Assembly (NCBI RefSeq): GCF_013364275.1
Contig: NZ_CP054932.1
Location: 1,488,001-1,552,000 of the forward strand
Direction: 5' to 3'
Source of the DNA: Actinomadura sp. NAK00032
GTDB taxonomy: Bacteria > Actinomycetota > Actinomycetes > Streptosporangiales > Streptosporangiaceae
DNA length: 64,000 nt
Positions 41,204-49,982 of the stretch are shown piece by piece; position 1 is the stretch's first letter, and each line of letters starts with the position of its first letter. The position numbers and the translations under genes were made by a program. Under the pieces are notes generated by a model that searched no databases, was not told where the DNA came from, and saw only the letters and a list, made by a program, of their open reading frames with translations.

Positions 41204-42085
41204 GTGGGACGGACCCGGCGGGACCGGTACCTGCGACGTCAGGGGCGCCAGCGGCAGCTGCGGCAGTGCGTCCGGCAGTGGTGGCCGATCGTGGCGGGGG
41301 CACTGGCGACGACCGGCCTCCTGCTCGGCGCCTACCTGGAGGTCCCGCGCCAGAAGGGCACGGCGGCGACGCTGGCCGCACCTGGGCGTCCGGGCCCGAA
41401 GCGGCCGGGCGCGGCGCCGCGCGACCCGGCTGAGCGGCTGATGAGCACCTACACGACCCGGTTCACGCCGGGGGAGCCGCGCGTCCGGAACATTGAGCTG
41501 GCGTCGCAGATCCTGGACGGGCACATCGTCGAGCCCGGCGGGACGTTCTCCTTCAACGGCGCTGTAGGGCCGCGTACGAAGAGCCGCGGTTACGTGCCCG
41601 CGCCCGCCATTGTCGGGCCGCGGCTGGTGAACGATGTGGGCGGCGGCATCTGCCAGGTGTCCACGACGCTTTTCAACGCCGTGTTCAGGGCGGGCCTGGA
41701 CATTCGCAAGTCGCGCGCGCACACCATGTGGATGCCGGAGTACCCGGAAGGGCGGGAGGCAGCGGTCTCCTACCCCCAGCTCGACTTCACCTGGAAGAAC
41801 GACACCGGCCGTCCTGTGCGGATACAGGTGGCCTACACGGGGTCGTCGCTGACGGTGAACCTGTGGGGCGAACGCAAGTACGAGGTGCGGTCGAAGACGT
41901 CCGAGCGGTACGCGTTCACCCCGTACGGGACGGGCGTGGGGCACGGCCGCAAGTGCGTGCCCATGACGGGCCGGAAGGGCTTCAAGATCGACGTGTGGCG
42001 GACGCTGTACGCCGAGGGACGCAAGGTGCGCCGGGAGAGGTTCCACACCGAGTACCGGCCGCAGCCGAAGGTGAAGTGCCGGTGA
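41204..42085 (+). CDS. VanW family protein
   Basis: A 293-residue protein with a basic N-terminus, one membrane segment (about residues 27-45), a Pro-rich linker, and an external VanW domain identified by FTPGEPRVRNIELASQILDG, PGGTFSFNGAVGPRT, VGGGICQVSTTLFNAVFRAG. VanW proteins occur in some vancomycin-resistance clusters without a known activity; elsewhere they are envelope proteins. No van genes are near. It starts with a GTG and precedes a YceI gene on the same strand. Confidence 0.9.
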   Translation: MGRTRRDRYLRRQGRQRQLRQCVRQWWPIVAGALATTGLLLGAYLEVPRQKGTAATLAAPGRPGPKRPGAAPRDPAERLMSTYTTRFTPGEPRVRNIELASQILDGHIVEPGGTFSFNGAVGPRTKSRGYVPAPAIVGPRLVNDVGGGICQVSTTLFNAVFRAGLDIRKSRAHTMWMPEYPEGREAAVSYPQLDFTWKNDTGRPVRIQVAYTGSSLTVNLWGERKYEVRSKTSERYAFTPYGTGVGHGRKCVPMTGRKGFKIDVWRTLYAEGRKVRRERFHTEYRPQPKVKCR

Positions 42086-42119
42086 GAGCGCTGAGACGGC
42101 GCATGGCAGGGTGGTGAGC

Positions 42120-42641
42120 ATGCAGGGAGACTTCGAGCTGGGACCCGGCGACGGGCGGCTGCTGCTCCGCACGGGCCGCAGCGGGCTGGGCCGGCGGGCG
42201 GGGCACGATCTGACGATCGCGGCCGCCCGGTGGTCGGCGGCGGTGCGGGCCGGGGAGCCGCTGTCCGCGTCGTCGGTCGAGGTGACCGTCGAGGTGGACG
42301 GGCTGGAGGTCGTCGACGGCACCGGGGGCGCGCTGCCGCTGGCCGACAAGGACCGTACCGACATCCGCAGGAACCTGCGCGAGGTCCTCGACAGCGGGCG
42401 GTACCCGAAGATCACGTTCGTCTCGACGGCGGTCGGGGAGGACGCCGTCGAGGGCGATCTGACGATCATGGGCCGGACGAAGCCGGTGCGGGTCGCCGCC
42501 TCCCTGGAGGGCGGCCGGGTGCGGGGTTCCGCCACGGTCACGCAGAGCCGCTGGGGCATCAAGCCGTACTCGGCGTTCTTCGGCGCGCTGCGGCTCGCCG
42601 ACGACGTCGAGGTGGAGTTCGACATCACGCTCCCCGAGTAG
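42120..42641 (+). CDS. YceI family protein
   Basis: A 173-residue lipocalin-like protein; family members bind polyisoprenoid chains in a beta-barrel. Conserved segments are GRRAGHDLTIAAARW, LPLADKDRTDIRRNL, TFVSTAV, LTIMGRTKPV and SRWGIKPYSAFFGALRLADD. No signal peptide is present, unlike E. coli YceI. The ATG at 42120 is preferred to GTG codons at 42111 and 42114. Its last 17 bp overlap the end of the convergent glycan gene. Confidence 0.9.
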   Translation: MQGDFELGPGDGRLLLRTGRSGLGRRAGHDLTIAAARWSAAVRAGEPLSASSVEVTVEVDGLEVVDGTGGALPLADKDRTDIRRNLREVLDSGRYPKITFVSTAVGEDAVEGDLTIMGRTKPVRVAASLEGGRVRGSATVTQSRWGIKPYSAFFGALRLADDVEVEFDITLPE

Positions 42642-43407
42642 AAGTCTCCCGTCGGGCGCGTGCGGCGCGTGCGTACTGGTCGTCCAGGCTGCGTGGGAAC
42701 GGCAGGATCCGGTGCCGTTCGCGCCAGGGCGCGTACTGGCGGACGGCGTTGAACCCGGCCGCGGTGATGATGCGTTCGACGTTCGGGCCTGGCGCGTAGG
42801 CGGGATATATGTCCAGGTAGGCGATGCCTGGGGGCAGACCGTGCGGCCGCTGGGGCGACACCAGCGTCATCGGCGGGCGGGCTCCTTCGGCGGACGCCAT
42901 GTCCCGCGCATAGGCGACGAGTTCAAGGGTCTCTGGGGCGGGCCCACTGTGGACGATGAGCCAGCCGTCCACATCGACCGGTTCCGATGGCGGATCGGTG
43001 AGGACCAGCGGGGAAACCTCGTCCGATACCTCGCGCAGATAGGCGTCGTGCGCGGGGGCCAGCGGCTCCAGCACGAACGTGCGGTCGAAACGCGGCGGGT
43101 CGGCGGGCAGCAGCGGACGGTACGCGTCCCAGCGCAGCAGCCGGGCCAGGTGCGTGACCCTCGTCCCGGACGGGAAGCGGGACAGTTCGCCCTTCAGCCC
43201 TGCGGGGAACGCGTCCACGACTACCTCGTCCGGTGCGAGCCCTGCCGCGCTCTCCACGACCCGCCAGCCGCCCGTGACGCGCGCGTCGCCGCCGAACCGG
43301 GACCCGGTCACCACCGTCACCGGGCCGTCCATGCGCAGGGTGTGCAGCGCCGCTCGGAGCCGCGTCAGATGGCCGAGCCCGTCCCCGGCCGCGTAGCAGA
43401 CGATCAC
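42625..43407 (-). CDS. GT-B-like glycosyltransferase-related protein
   Basis: A 260-residue protein. The N-terminus VIVCYAAGDGLGHLTRLRAA has the Gly-rich donor-fold loop with GHL seen in MurG-like and UDP-glycosyltransferases, and the C-terminal half has YAPGPNVERIITAAGFNAVR, like the donor-binding motif of such enzymes. It is shorter than true GT28 enzymes, so it could be a reduced form. It starts with GTG overlapping the stop of the GT4 gene upstream and is the last of six coupled genes. Confidence 0.7.
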   Translation of the reverse strand: MIVCYAAGDGLGHLTRLRAALHTLRMDGPVTVVTGSRFGGDARVTGGWRVVESAAGLAPDEVVVDAFPAGLKGELSRFPSGTRVTHLARLLRWDAYRPLLPADPPRFDRTFVLEPLAPAHDAYLREVSDEVSPLVLTDPPSEPVDVDGWLIVHSGPAPETLELVAYARDMASAEGARPPMTLVSPQRPHGLPPGIAYLDIYPAYAPGPNVERIITAAGFNAVRQYAPWRERHRILPFPRSLDDQYARAARARRETSTRGA

Positions 43408-44519
43408 CGGGCCGCGTCGAGGACGGCCAGGTACCCGGCGGTCTCGGCGGCCGGGGTGAAGTCGCGGCGGATCCGCTCCGCGCCCGCCGCGCCGAGCTTC
43501 GCCAACTGGTCGGCGCCCGCCCGCGCGGCCCGGTCGACGGCCGCCCGGCAGGCGTGCGCGTCCCCGGCGGGGAAGGTGAACCCGATCTCGTCGTCCACGA
43601 GGTCGGCGAGGCCGCCGCCGTCCGAGGCGAGCAGCGGCACGCCGAGCGCCGCCGCCTCCAGCGCCACGTTCGGCATCCCGTCGTAGAACGAGGGGAGCGC
43701 GACGAGGTCGCAGCCCGCGTAGACGGCCGGCAGGTCGTAGCGCTCCATGAACGGCAGGAACGAGTGCGGGACGTCGTGCCCGGCGAGCCACTCCCGCACC
43801 GACTCCTCGACCTCGCCGACGAGCACCAGGTGGAACGCGCCGGCGTGCCCCGACGCGGCCAGCGCGTCCAGCAGGAACCCGACGCCCTTCTTGACCTTGA
43901 GCTGCCCGATGAGGCCGATCGTCCGGCGGCCCGGCTCGACGTTCGCGTCCCGCCAGGCGAGGCCCTCGGCCCGCTCGGACGGCAGGATCCGCCACTGCGC
44001 CGTGTCGACGCCGTTCGCGACGAACTCGACGGGAGCGTCCGGGGCGAGGGCCGCCACCAGCGGCGCGTGCGACCGGGCCACGACACAGACCCGGGACGAG
44101 GCGCGCAGCGCGTCCGCCAGCACGCCGCGCCGCCGCATCGAGAACACGCCCACGTCGATGTCGTTGCCGCGCAGCAGCGTGACCAGCGGGGCGTCCAGCA
44201 GCGAGGACAGGACGGGCGCGGCGAGCATCGCGTACACGCCGCCGAACGCCACCACGTGGCCGTAGCCGGTGAGGCCCTCGGCGGTGATCGTCGTCCACAG
44301 CCGGCGCAGCGCGTGCTCGGAGTCGTCGCCGAGCGGGGCCGTCAGCAGCCGCCCGCCGTGCTCCCGCTTCACGCCCCACGGCCGGGCGCGCCGCGTCAGG
44401 TGCGCGACGTCCACCTCGACTCCGGCGCCGCGCAGGCCGCGCACGATCCGGTCGCACGACTGCGCCATGCCGCCCTGGCTCGGCGGGTAGTGCTCGGTGA
44501 GCCACAGGACGCGGTGCAT
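43404..44519 (-). CDS. Glycosyltransferase family 4 protein
   Basis: A 371-residue retaining GT-B enzyme. The acceptor-side N-terminus (VLWLTEHYPPSQGGMAQSCD) and the donor-side C-terminus with IGLIGQLKVKKGVGFLLDAL, GEVEESVREWL and PSFYDGMPNVALEAAALGVP (the E-x7-E region) are typical of GT4. It transfers a sugar from a nucleotide donor to a growing glycan or lipid carrier in the cytoplasm. Its ATG touches the stop of the zinc-ribbon gene (TGATG) and its 3' end overlaps the next gene. Confidence 0.9.
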   Translation of the reverse strand: MHRVLWLTEHYPPSQGGMAQSCDRIVRGLRGAGVEVDVAHLTRRARPWGVKREHGGRLLTAPLGDDSEHALRRLWTTITAEGLTGYGHVVAFGGVYAMLAAPVLSSLLDAPLVTLLRGNDIDVGVFSMRRRGVLADALRASSRVCVVARSHAPLVAALAPDAPVEFVANGVDTAQWRILPSERAEGLAWRDANVEPGRRTIGLIGQLKVKKGVGFLLDALAASGHAGAFHLVLVGEVEESVREWLAGHDVPHSFLPFMERYDLPAVYAGCDLVALPSFYDGMPNVALEAAALGVPLLASDGGGLADLVDDEIGFTFPAGDAHACRAAVDRAARAGADQLAKLGAAGAERIRRDFTPAAETAGYLAVLDAAR

Positions 44520-44872
44520 CAGCTGTCCACGAAGCCGGTGTCGTCGTCCGGACCCCAGTCGCCGCCGTAGGAGTAGTCGTCGCCCGGGTTGAACGCGCCC
44601 CGGTCGTACTCGTCGAACGAGGAGTACCAGTACGTGTCCTGGTAGGTCCGCGAGCTGCGCTGGTAGTAGTCGCGGCGGCGGTTGCCCACCCACGTCGGGT
44701 CGTGCGGGTCCTGCGTGCGGTACCCGCGCGCGGCCGCGCACTCGGGGCACGCCCCGCCCGGTGCCGCGTGCGCCGCGCAGACGGGCCGCGCGCAGTGCGG
44801 GCAGGACCCCGCGGCCGCCTGGCCGCAGCGTCCGAGGACGAAGAAACCGGTGGTCACGGTGCAGCGGGTCAC
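44519..44872 (-). CDS. Small zinc-ribbon/B-box-like protein with acidic aromatic tail
   Basis: A 117-residue protein of unknown function. The first 45 residues contain seven Cys and one His (GRCGQAAAGSCPHCARPVC, AAHAAPGGACPECAAARGY), enough for one or two zinc sites of B-box type. The remainder is rich in Tyr, Asp, Gly and Ser (RRDYYQRSSRTYQDTYWYSS, then DDYSYGGDWGPDDDTGF) and is probably disordered. It starts with GTG overlapping the stop of the 242-residue gene and ends at the ATG of the GT4. Coupling to both suggests an assembly or scaffold role; no function can be assigned. Confidence 0.75.
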   Translation of the reverse strand: MTRCTVTTGFFVLGRCGQAAAGSCPHCARPVCAAHAAPGGACPECAAARGYRTQDPHDPTWVGNRRRDYYQRSSRTYQDTYWYSSFDEYDRGAFNPGDDYSYGGDWGPDDDTGFVDS

Positions 44873-45597
44873 TTGGCCCTCCTCTTGGCCGTGCCGGGCG
44901 GGGTCCACCGGAACGGCTCCGTCGACACGTCCAGGATGCGGTCGAGCATGGCCTTGCCCTCCTGCACGCCGCGCAGCTTCCCGTCCACCCGGACCACCAT
45001 GCGCTTGCCCGGCTTGACCTGCACCTTGAGCCAGCGCGGCGGCGGTGACGAGGGCTGCCGGACCACCGCGTCCTTGGCCAGCCGCCGGGTGACCCGCACG
45101 AGCTGCGTGGTCTTCGTCTTGGTCTTGATCTTGACCTTGCCGCGCGGGTTGCGCTTCTTGCGCCGCCGGTAGCGGACCCGGTCGGTGATGACGAGTTCCA
45201 GGACGCTGCCGTCGCGCAGTTCCGCCCGCATCCGCAGCCACGGGTCGATCGCGTACCACTGCTTCATCGAGATGACCGGCCGCTGGACGGGCACGTCGTG
45301 CTGCGGGCCGCACTTCTCGGGGACGTTCGAACCGCGCAGATCCGCCGCGACCGACAGCACCCCGTCCGGTGGCATGTCGGCCGCCAGCACCCGCAGCAGC
45401 GGGACGAGGACGGCCGGAACCCGCCCGGACAGCTGCCATTTGCGCCGTTTCACCACAGTGTGGTGCCCCGCGAGGCTCTGGATCACCGGCTCCCAGTCGT
45501 CGCGCCGCAGCGAGACGGAGAACCCCTTCTCCAGGGTGAGCGCCTTGTGCAGCGGATGGAACCGCTCGATGGCGGCCTTCTGCTTACGCCAGAACAT
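44869..45597 (-). CDS. Uncharacterised basic protein in the glycan operon
   Basis: A 242-residue protein I do not recognise. It has no membrane segment or signal peptide. The N-terminal half is of mixed structure with Trp-containing motifs (RRDDWEPVIQSLAGHHTVVK, VISMKQWYAIDPWLRMRAEL). A basic patch, YRRRKKRNPRGKVKIKTKTK, follows near residues 142-161, and the C-terminus is again Arg/Lys-rich. The basic patch could contact nucleic acid, a polyanionic glycan or a membrane. It follows the second GT4 by 10 bp and overlaps the zinc-ribbon gene (GTGA). Confidence 0.75.
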   Translation of the reverse strand: MFWRKQKAAIERFHPLHKALTLEKGFSVSLRRDDWEPVIQSLAGHHTVVKRRKWQLSGRVPAVLVPLLRVLAADMPPDGVLSVAADLRGSNVPEKCGPQHDVPVQRPVISMKQWYAIDPWLRMRAELRDGSVLELVITDRVRYRRRKKRNPRGKVKIKTKTKTTQLVRVTRRLAKDAVVRQPSSPPPRWLKVQVKPGKRMVVRVDGKLRGVQEGKAMLDRILDVSTEPFRWTPPGTAKRRAK

Positions 45598-45607
45598 GTC
45601 GGACCAC

Positions 45608-46759
45608 CTATCGGTCTAGCGTGCGGTAGACCTCGGCCAGCCGGGCGCGGGACCGCGCCCAGGTCAGGCCCTCCTCGATGTGCTCGCGACCCCGCCGCCC
45701 CATCGCGGCCGCCTCGTGCGGGTACTCCAGCAGGACGCGGATCGCCCGCGCCAGCTCGGCGGGACGGTCGGCCGGGACGAGCCGCCCGTGCTCCCCGTCC
45801 GCCATCAGCTCGCGGACCGCCGGCAGGTCCGACGCGACGACCGGGACGCCCGCCGCCATCGACTCGATGACCTTCAGCGGCGCGCAGCCCTGGTCGAGGT
45901 TGCGGGCGCAGCCGGTCAGCGGCGCCACCGACGCCTCGGCGTGCGCCAGCCAGGCGGCGACCTCGTGGTGCGGCAGCGTGAACCGCCAGTCGATCCGGTC
46001 GGCGACGCCGAGCCGCTCGGCCAGCCGCCGCACCGGCTTCGCCCGCCGCTCCGGGACGGACGCGCAGACCACCAGCCGCAGCCCGTCGAGGTCGGCGAGC
46101 CGGGCGAAGACGCGCATCAGCACGTCCAGCCCCTGCCACGGCTGCATCGCGCCGACATAGATGACATAACGCTCAGGCGCATCGGCGGGCCGTTCGGTTG
46201 CACCGGGCACGTCCGCGCCGTTCGGTACGAGATGCACCTTGTGCTCTGGAACGCCCCGCTCCCGGACGGCGTCGCCGATCACCCGCGACGGCACCACGAC
46301 CGCGTCGCTGCGCTCCAGGCAGAACCGCTCCAGCTCGCGGATCTTGCCGAGCGTGCTGGGCGCCGCCCACGGCCACGTGTGGCCCATCTCGATGGACGGC
46401 AGGCCGTTGACCTCGTAGACGACCTTGTGGCGGCGGCCGTCCGCGACCGCCGGCAGCGCGCTCCAGGGGTCGCGCACATGGCAGACCTCAAGCGTCTCCC
46501 AGTGCGGTGCCAGATGGTCGGCGACCCAGCCGGAGAACGCCTCGGCCCGGTCGATCAGGTTCGGGATCCGCGCGTCGAACCGCGCGATCTCCCGCGTCCC
46601 CTCCCGCTGGTAGCGGGGCAGGTCACCGCCGCCGATCACGCCGAGGAGCCCGCCGCCGTACCGGTCGAACAGTTCGTCGGCCATCTGCGCGATGTGCACC
46701 GCCGACCCCTTGCTGGACGGGAACCGGTCGAACGCGACATAGGCCGCTCTGTGCCTCAT
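45608..46759 (-). CDS. Glycosyltransferase family 4 protein
   Basis: A 383-residue GT4 enzyme. N-terminal VAFDRFPSSKGSAVHIAQMA is the acceptor domain; YVIYVGAMQPWQGLDVLMRV opens the donor domain; APLKVIESMAAGVPVVASDL carries the E-x7-E-like motif and ends with a helical tail. The segment GCARNLDQGCAPLKVIE, with an extra Cys pair, is distinctive. It overlaps the epimerase gene by ATGA. The sugar and acceptor are not known. Confidence 0.9.
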   Translation of the reverse strand: MRHRAAYVAFDRFPSSKGSAVHIAQMADELFDRYGGGLLGVIGGGDLPRYQREGTREIARFDARIPNLIDRAEAFSGWVADHLAPHWETLEVCHVRDPWSALPAVADGRRHKVVYEVNGLPSIEMGHTWPWAAPSTLGKIRELERFCLERSDAVVVPSRVIGDAVRERGVPEHKVHLVPNGADVPGATERPADAPERYVIYVGAMQPWQGLDVLMRVFARLADLDGLRLVVCASVPERRAKPVRRLAERLGVADRIDWRFTLPHHEVAAWLAHAEASVAPLTGCARNLDQGCAPLKVIESMAAGVPVVASDLPAVRELMADGEHGRLVPADRPAELARAIRVLLEYPHEAAAMGRRGREHIEEGLTWARSRARLAEVYRTLDR

Positions 46760-47709
46760 CCGACGCGCACCTCCGCCAGCGCCCGGTGCCAGGCGATCTG
46801 GTCGTCGAGCCCCTCCCGGAGACCGATCGCGGGCTCCCAGCCGAGCAGCTCCCGGGCGCGGGCGGTGTCGGCCCACGTCCGGTGGGCGTCACCGGCCACG
46901 GGCGTCTCCCGCTGGATCTCCGCCCGGACGCCCAGGGCGTCGACGAGCAGCGCGATCGCGTCCCGCACGGCCACATGCTCGGGATGGCCGACGTTGACGG
47001 CGATGCCGGACGGCAGCTCCTCGGCCGCCGCCGCGAGCGTCGCCGCCACCACGTCCCGCACATGGGTGAAGCTGCGCGACCTGCGTCCGTCCCCGAACAC
47101 CGGCAGCGGACGCCCGTCCAGCGCCGCCTCCACGAACCGGTGGAAGGCCATGTCGGGGCGCTGCCGGGGCCCGTACACCGAGAAGTACCTGAGCACGACG
47201 ACGCGGAGCCCGGCGTCCGCCGCGAGGCCCGCGAGCCGCTCCACCTCGACCTTGCTGACCGCGTAGGGGCTCTCCGGCCGGAGCCGGTCGTCCTCCCGGT
47301 TCGGCCGCCGCCCCGCCGACCCGTACACCGACGAACTCGACGCGATGACCACCTTCGGCCTGCGCCCCGCCGCCGTGCACGCCGCGAGCAGCCGCCGCGT
47401 CGCCGTCACGTTGTCCCGCTCGGCGACGGCCTTCCCCGGCCCCCACGAATCCCGTACGCCGGGCCGTCCCGCCAGATGCAGGACGACGTCCGCCCTGGCG
47501 ACGGCGTCCAGTTCGTCCACCGCGAGATCGACCTCGGCGGTGACGACGCCGGGCCGCGCCGCGATCTCCGCCCACGTCCGCCGCGCGGACTCCGGGGCCG
47601 GCGACCGCGCGGGCGCGTCGACGGCGAGCACCTCGTGCCCGGCCCCCGAGCACGCGTCGACGACATGGCTCCCGATGAACCCCGCAGCACCCGTCACGAC
47701 CACCCGCAC
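46756..47709 (-). CDS. NAD-dependent epimerase/dehydratase (nucleotide-sugar)
   Basis: A 317-residue extended short-chain dehydrogenase. The dinucleotide motif GAAGFIG is at residues 7-13. The catalytic triad is in IASSSSVYG and SPYAVSKVEVER (Tyr and Lys). VLRYFSVYGPRQRPDMAF and RSRSFTHVRDVV are substrate-binding motifs of UDP-glucose 4-epimerase-like enzymes. It opens the six-gene operon and should make the nucleotide sugar used by the glycosyltransferases. Confidence 0.92.
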   Translation of the reverse strand: MRVVVTGAAGFIGSHVVDACSGAGHEVLAVDAPARSPAPESARRTWAEIAARPGVVTAEVDLAVDELDAVARADVVLHLAGRPGVRDSWGPGKAVAERDNVTATRRLLAACTAAGRRPKVVIASSSSVYGSAGRRPNREDDRLRPESPYAVSKVEVERLAGLAADAGLRVVVLRYFSVYGPRQRPDMAFHRFVEAALDGRPLPVFGDGRRSRSFTHVRDVVAATLAAAAEELPSGIAVNVGHPEHVAVRDAIALLVDALGVRAEIQRETPVAGDAHRTWADTARARELLGWEPAIGLREGLDDQIAWHRALAEVRVG

Positions 47710-47775
47710 CCGGGCACCTTATCCGCAGGACCCCGAACCCGGACAGGGCTCCCGTCCCAGCTCAACCGGGACTAT

Positions 47776-47811
47776 CGGCGGATTCTCGTCGGCGGATTCC
47801 CATCGGTGGAT
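47776..47811. repeat. 14-bp-spaced tandem CGGCGGATT motif
   Basis: CGGCGGATT at 47776 and 47790 and a variant, CGGTGGAT, at 47804 have starts exactly 14 bp apart. They lie upstream of the secreted SH3-like gene and after the epimerase start, so they may bind a regulator on one DNA face-offset; this is inferred. Confidence 0.55.
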
Positions 47812-47913
47812 GAAGTGAACATAGCCGCCCACTGTCGTTACTTAGGGTTAGTTTTCAGTTACAGACGGGCAGGACTGCCATGCCTGTCAACACACTCTTG
47901 AAAGGGAGAGTTC

Positions 47914-48288
47914 GTGAAACTACGCCATAGTTTCGCAACCCTGCTGCTCGCGGGCAGCGTCGCCGCCGGCCTCGCCGACGCGCCCGCCGCGCAGGCGTCG
48001 GCCCCGCCGGCCGCCGAGGGGGCGAGCACGCCGGCGGCCGCCGCGTACCAGTACGCGACGGGGAAGGTGACCAGCCGCCACAAGCTCGCGATCCGGTCGA
48101 GGCCGACCACGCACTCGAAGCGGGTCGGCTGGCTGAAGCCCGGCCAGCGGTTCTTCGTCAAGTGCTGGACGCGCGGGCAGAAGGTCCGCCACACCCGCGT
48201 CTGGTACCGCATGGGCTACAGCAGCCCCAAGGACTACGTCTCGGGCGCCTACGTCAAGATCGTGAAGGGCAAGGTCCGGCACTGCTGA
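47914..48288 (+). CDS. Secreted SH3-like domain protein
   Basis: A 124-residue exported protein. Residues 1-29 are a Sec signal peptide (KLRHSFATLLLAGSVAAGLA, cleavage near AQA-SA), then an Ala-rich linker. The remainder is a bacterial SH3-type fold (KLAIRSRPTTHSKRVGWLKP, RFFVKCWTRGQKVRHTRVWY), ending with Cys as the last residue, which can pair with the Cys at KCW. Such domains bind cell wall peptides or proteins. GAAAGGGAGAG precedes the GTG start. Three repeated CGGCGGATT motifs lie upstream. Confidence 0.83.
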   Translation: MKLRHSFATLLLAGSVAAGLADAPAAQASAPPAAEGASTPAAAAYQYATGKVTSRHKLAIRSRPTTHSKRVGWLKPGQRFFVKCWTRGQKVRHTRVWYRMGYSSPKDYVSGAYVKIVKGKVRHC

Positions 48289-48355
48289 CCGAGCCGGTAC
48301 CGGGGGCAGGGGCGGCCTGCCGCCCCTGGCCCCGCACCCGCCGACCCCCGGCCCC

Positions 48356-48652
48356 TCACCCGCCGGCCATGGCGCCGACGACCAGGAACGGCTCGGCCCC
48401 TGCCGCGACACGCGCGGGCAGGACGGTCTCCGGCGGGTCGTGGGAGAGGTCCTCCTCGCAGGCGTAGAAGCGGACGAACGCGCGGCGGCGGCCGGTGGAG
48501 CGGTCCCGGATCGTGCCGCGCAGCACCGGGTACCGCGCCTCCAGGGCGTCCAGCACCGACCACAGCGTGACGGGTTCGGGCACGTCCACCGCCACCTCGC
48601 CCTCCACCTGCGCCAGGACGCGCAGGTGCGCGGGCAGCACGACGCGGATCAT
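48356..48652 (-). CDS. MoaD/ThiS family ubiquitin-like protein
   Basis: A 98-residue beta-grasp protein starting [19 protein letters not shown] and ending VVGAMAGG. The C-terminal Gly-Gly is the thiocarboxylate-forming or conjugation end used in sulfur transfer to cofactors. It overlaps the BNR propeller gene by ATGA, a pairing that also occurs in other actinomycetes as far as I recall, with no molybdenum-cofactor gene near. So the role may be different from MoaD, such as sulfur donation to, or modification of, its partner. Confidence 0.85.
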   Translation of the reverse strand: MIRVVLPAHLRVLAQVEGEVAVDVPEPVTLWSVLDALEARYPVLRGTIRDRSTGRRRAFVRFYACEEDLSHDPPETVLPARVAAGAEPFLVVGAMAGG

Positions 48653-49764
48653 GGCAGCGTCTGGACTTCCACCGACAGCACCGCCGGCAGGTCGCGGACG
48701 ATCGGCGCCCAGGTGTCCCCGGCGTCGGCGGACGCGTACACCTGCCCGCCCGTCGTGCCGAAGTAGACGCCGCACGAGTCGAGCGAGTCGACGGCCATCG
48801 CGTCCCGCAGCACGTTGACGTAGCAGTGCTGCTGCGGCAGGCCCTCGGTCAGCGGCTCCCACTCGTTCCCGCCGGCGCGGCTGCGGTACACGCGCAGCCG
48901 CCCCTCCGGCGGGTAGTGCTCGGAGTCGCTCTTGATCGGGACGACGTACACCGTGTCCGGTTCGTGGGCGTGCACCGCGATCGGGAAGCCGAAGTCGCTC
49001 GGCAGGTCGCCGCTGATCTCGTGCCACGTCTCGCCCGCGTCGTCGCTGCGCATGACGTCCCAGTGCTTCTGCATGAACAGCACCTCGGGCCGCGACGGGT
49101 GCAGCGCGATGCGGTGCACGCAGTGGCCGACCTCGGCGTCCGGGTCGGGGATGCCCTCCGACCGCAGCCCGCGGTTGACCGCCCGCCACGTCTTGCCGGC
49201 GTCGTCCGTCCGGAACACGCCCGCCGCCGAGATCGCCGCGTACATCCGGGCCGCGTCCGCGGGGTCCCGCACGATGGTGTGCAGGCACATCCCGCCCGCG
49301 CCCGGCTGCCAGGACGGCCCCGACCCGTGCTCGCGCAGCCCCGGCAGCTCCTGCCAGGACGCGCCGCCGTCGACCGTGCGGAACAGCGCGGCGTCCTCGA
49401 CCCCGGCGTGCACGGTGTCGGGATCGCTGGGCGACGCCTCCAGATGCCACACCCGTTTGAACTCCCACGGCTTGGGCGTCCCGTCGTACCACTGGTGCGT
49501 GCCGGGCACGCCGTCGTAGGCGAACTCGTTCCCCATCGGCCGCCAGGACGCGCCGCCGTCGTCCGACCGCTGGATCATCTGCCCGAACCAGCCCGTGGAC
49601 TGCGACGCGTACAGCCGCGCCGGATCGGCGGGCGACCCCGCCACGTGGTAGATCTCCCACCCGCCGAAGTGCGGCCCGCTGACCGCCCAGTCCTTGCGCG
49701 CGCCGTCCGCCGTGAGGATGAACGCGCCCTTGCGCGTCCCGACGAGAACCCGAACACCGGTCAT
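48649..49764 (-). CDS. BNR/sialidase-like beta-propeller protein
   Basis: A 371-residue protein of WD40/YVTN/BNR type with repeated Asp-box motifs ([40 protein letters not shown]), each marking one propeller blade. The fold recalls Vps10/sortilin and sialidase propellers, but the catalytic residues of sialidases are not evident. There is no signal peptide, so it should stay inside the cell. It is translationally coupled to a MoaD/ThiS-like gene, so the two probably act together. Confidence 0.85.
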   Translation of the reverse strand: MTGVRVLVGTRKGAFILTADGARKDWAVSGPHFGGWEIYHVAGSPADPARLYASQSTGWFGQMIQRSDDGGASWRPMGNEFAYDGVPGTHQWYDGTPKPWEFKRVWHLEASPSDPDTVHAGVEDAALFRTVDGGASWQELPGLREHGSGPSWQPGAGGMCLHTIVRDPADAARMYAAISAAGVFRTDDAGKTWRAVNRGLRSEGIPDPDAEVGHCVHRIALHPSRPEVLFMQKHWDVMRSDDAGETWHEISGDLPSDFGFPIAVHAHEPDTVYVVPIKSDSEHYPPEGRLRVYRSRAGGNEWEPLTEGLPQQHCYVNVLRDAMAVDSLDSCGVYFGTTGGQVYASADAGDTWAPIVRDLPAVLSVEVQTLP

Positions 49765-49982
49765 GCTGCCCTCCCAGAGTCGTCCGGCATGGACTTCACC
49801 GGTGATGCCGACTCCCGCCGCCCGGAAAACTCATCGGTGCTCTCGGCGCGGGACACCGCGATCAGATCGCGAGCGCCCGTCAGCGGCCGAGCCCGAGTGA
49901 GGAGACGAGGTCGCGGATCTCGTCCTGGTAGACGGCCCCGGGATCGTGGGCGTGTAGTAATGCAACGGCATATGGGAAGCTC

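Noticed and set aside
41204..42085. Vancomycin resistance from the VanW homologue.
   Set aside because: No vanS/R, vanH, vanA or vanX genes are near; VanW-domain proteins are common without resistance.
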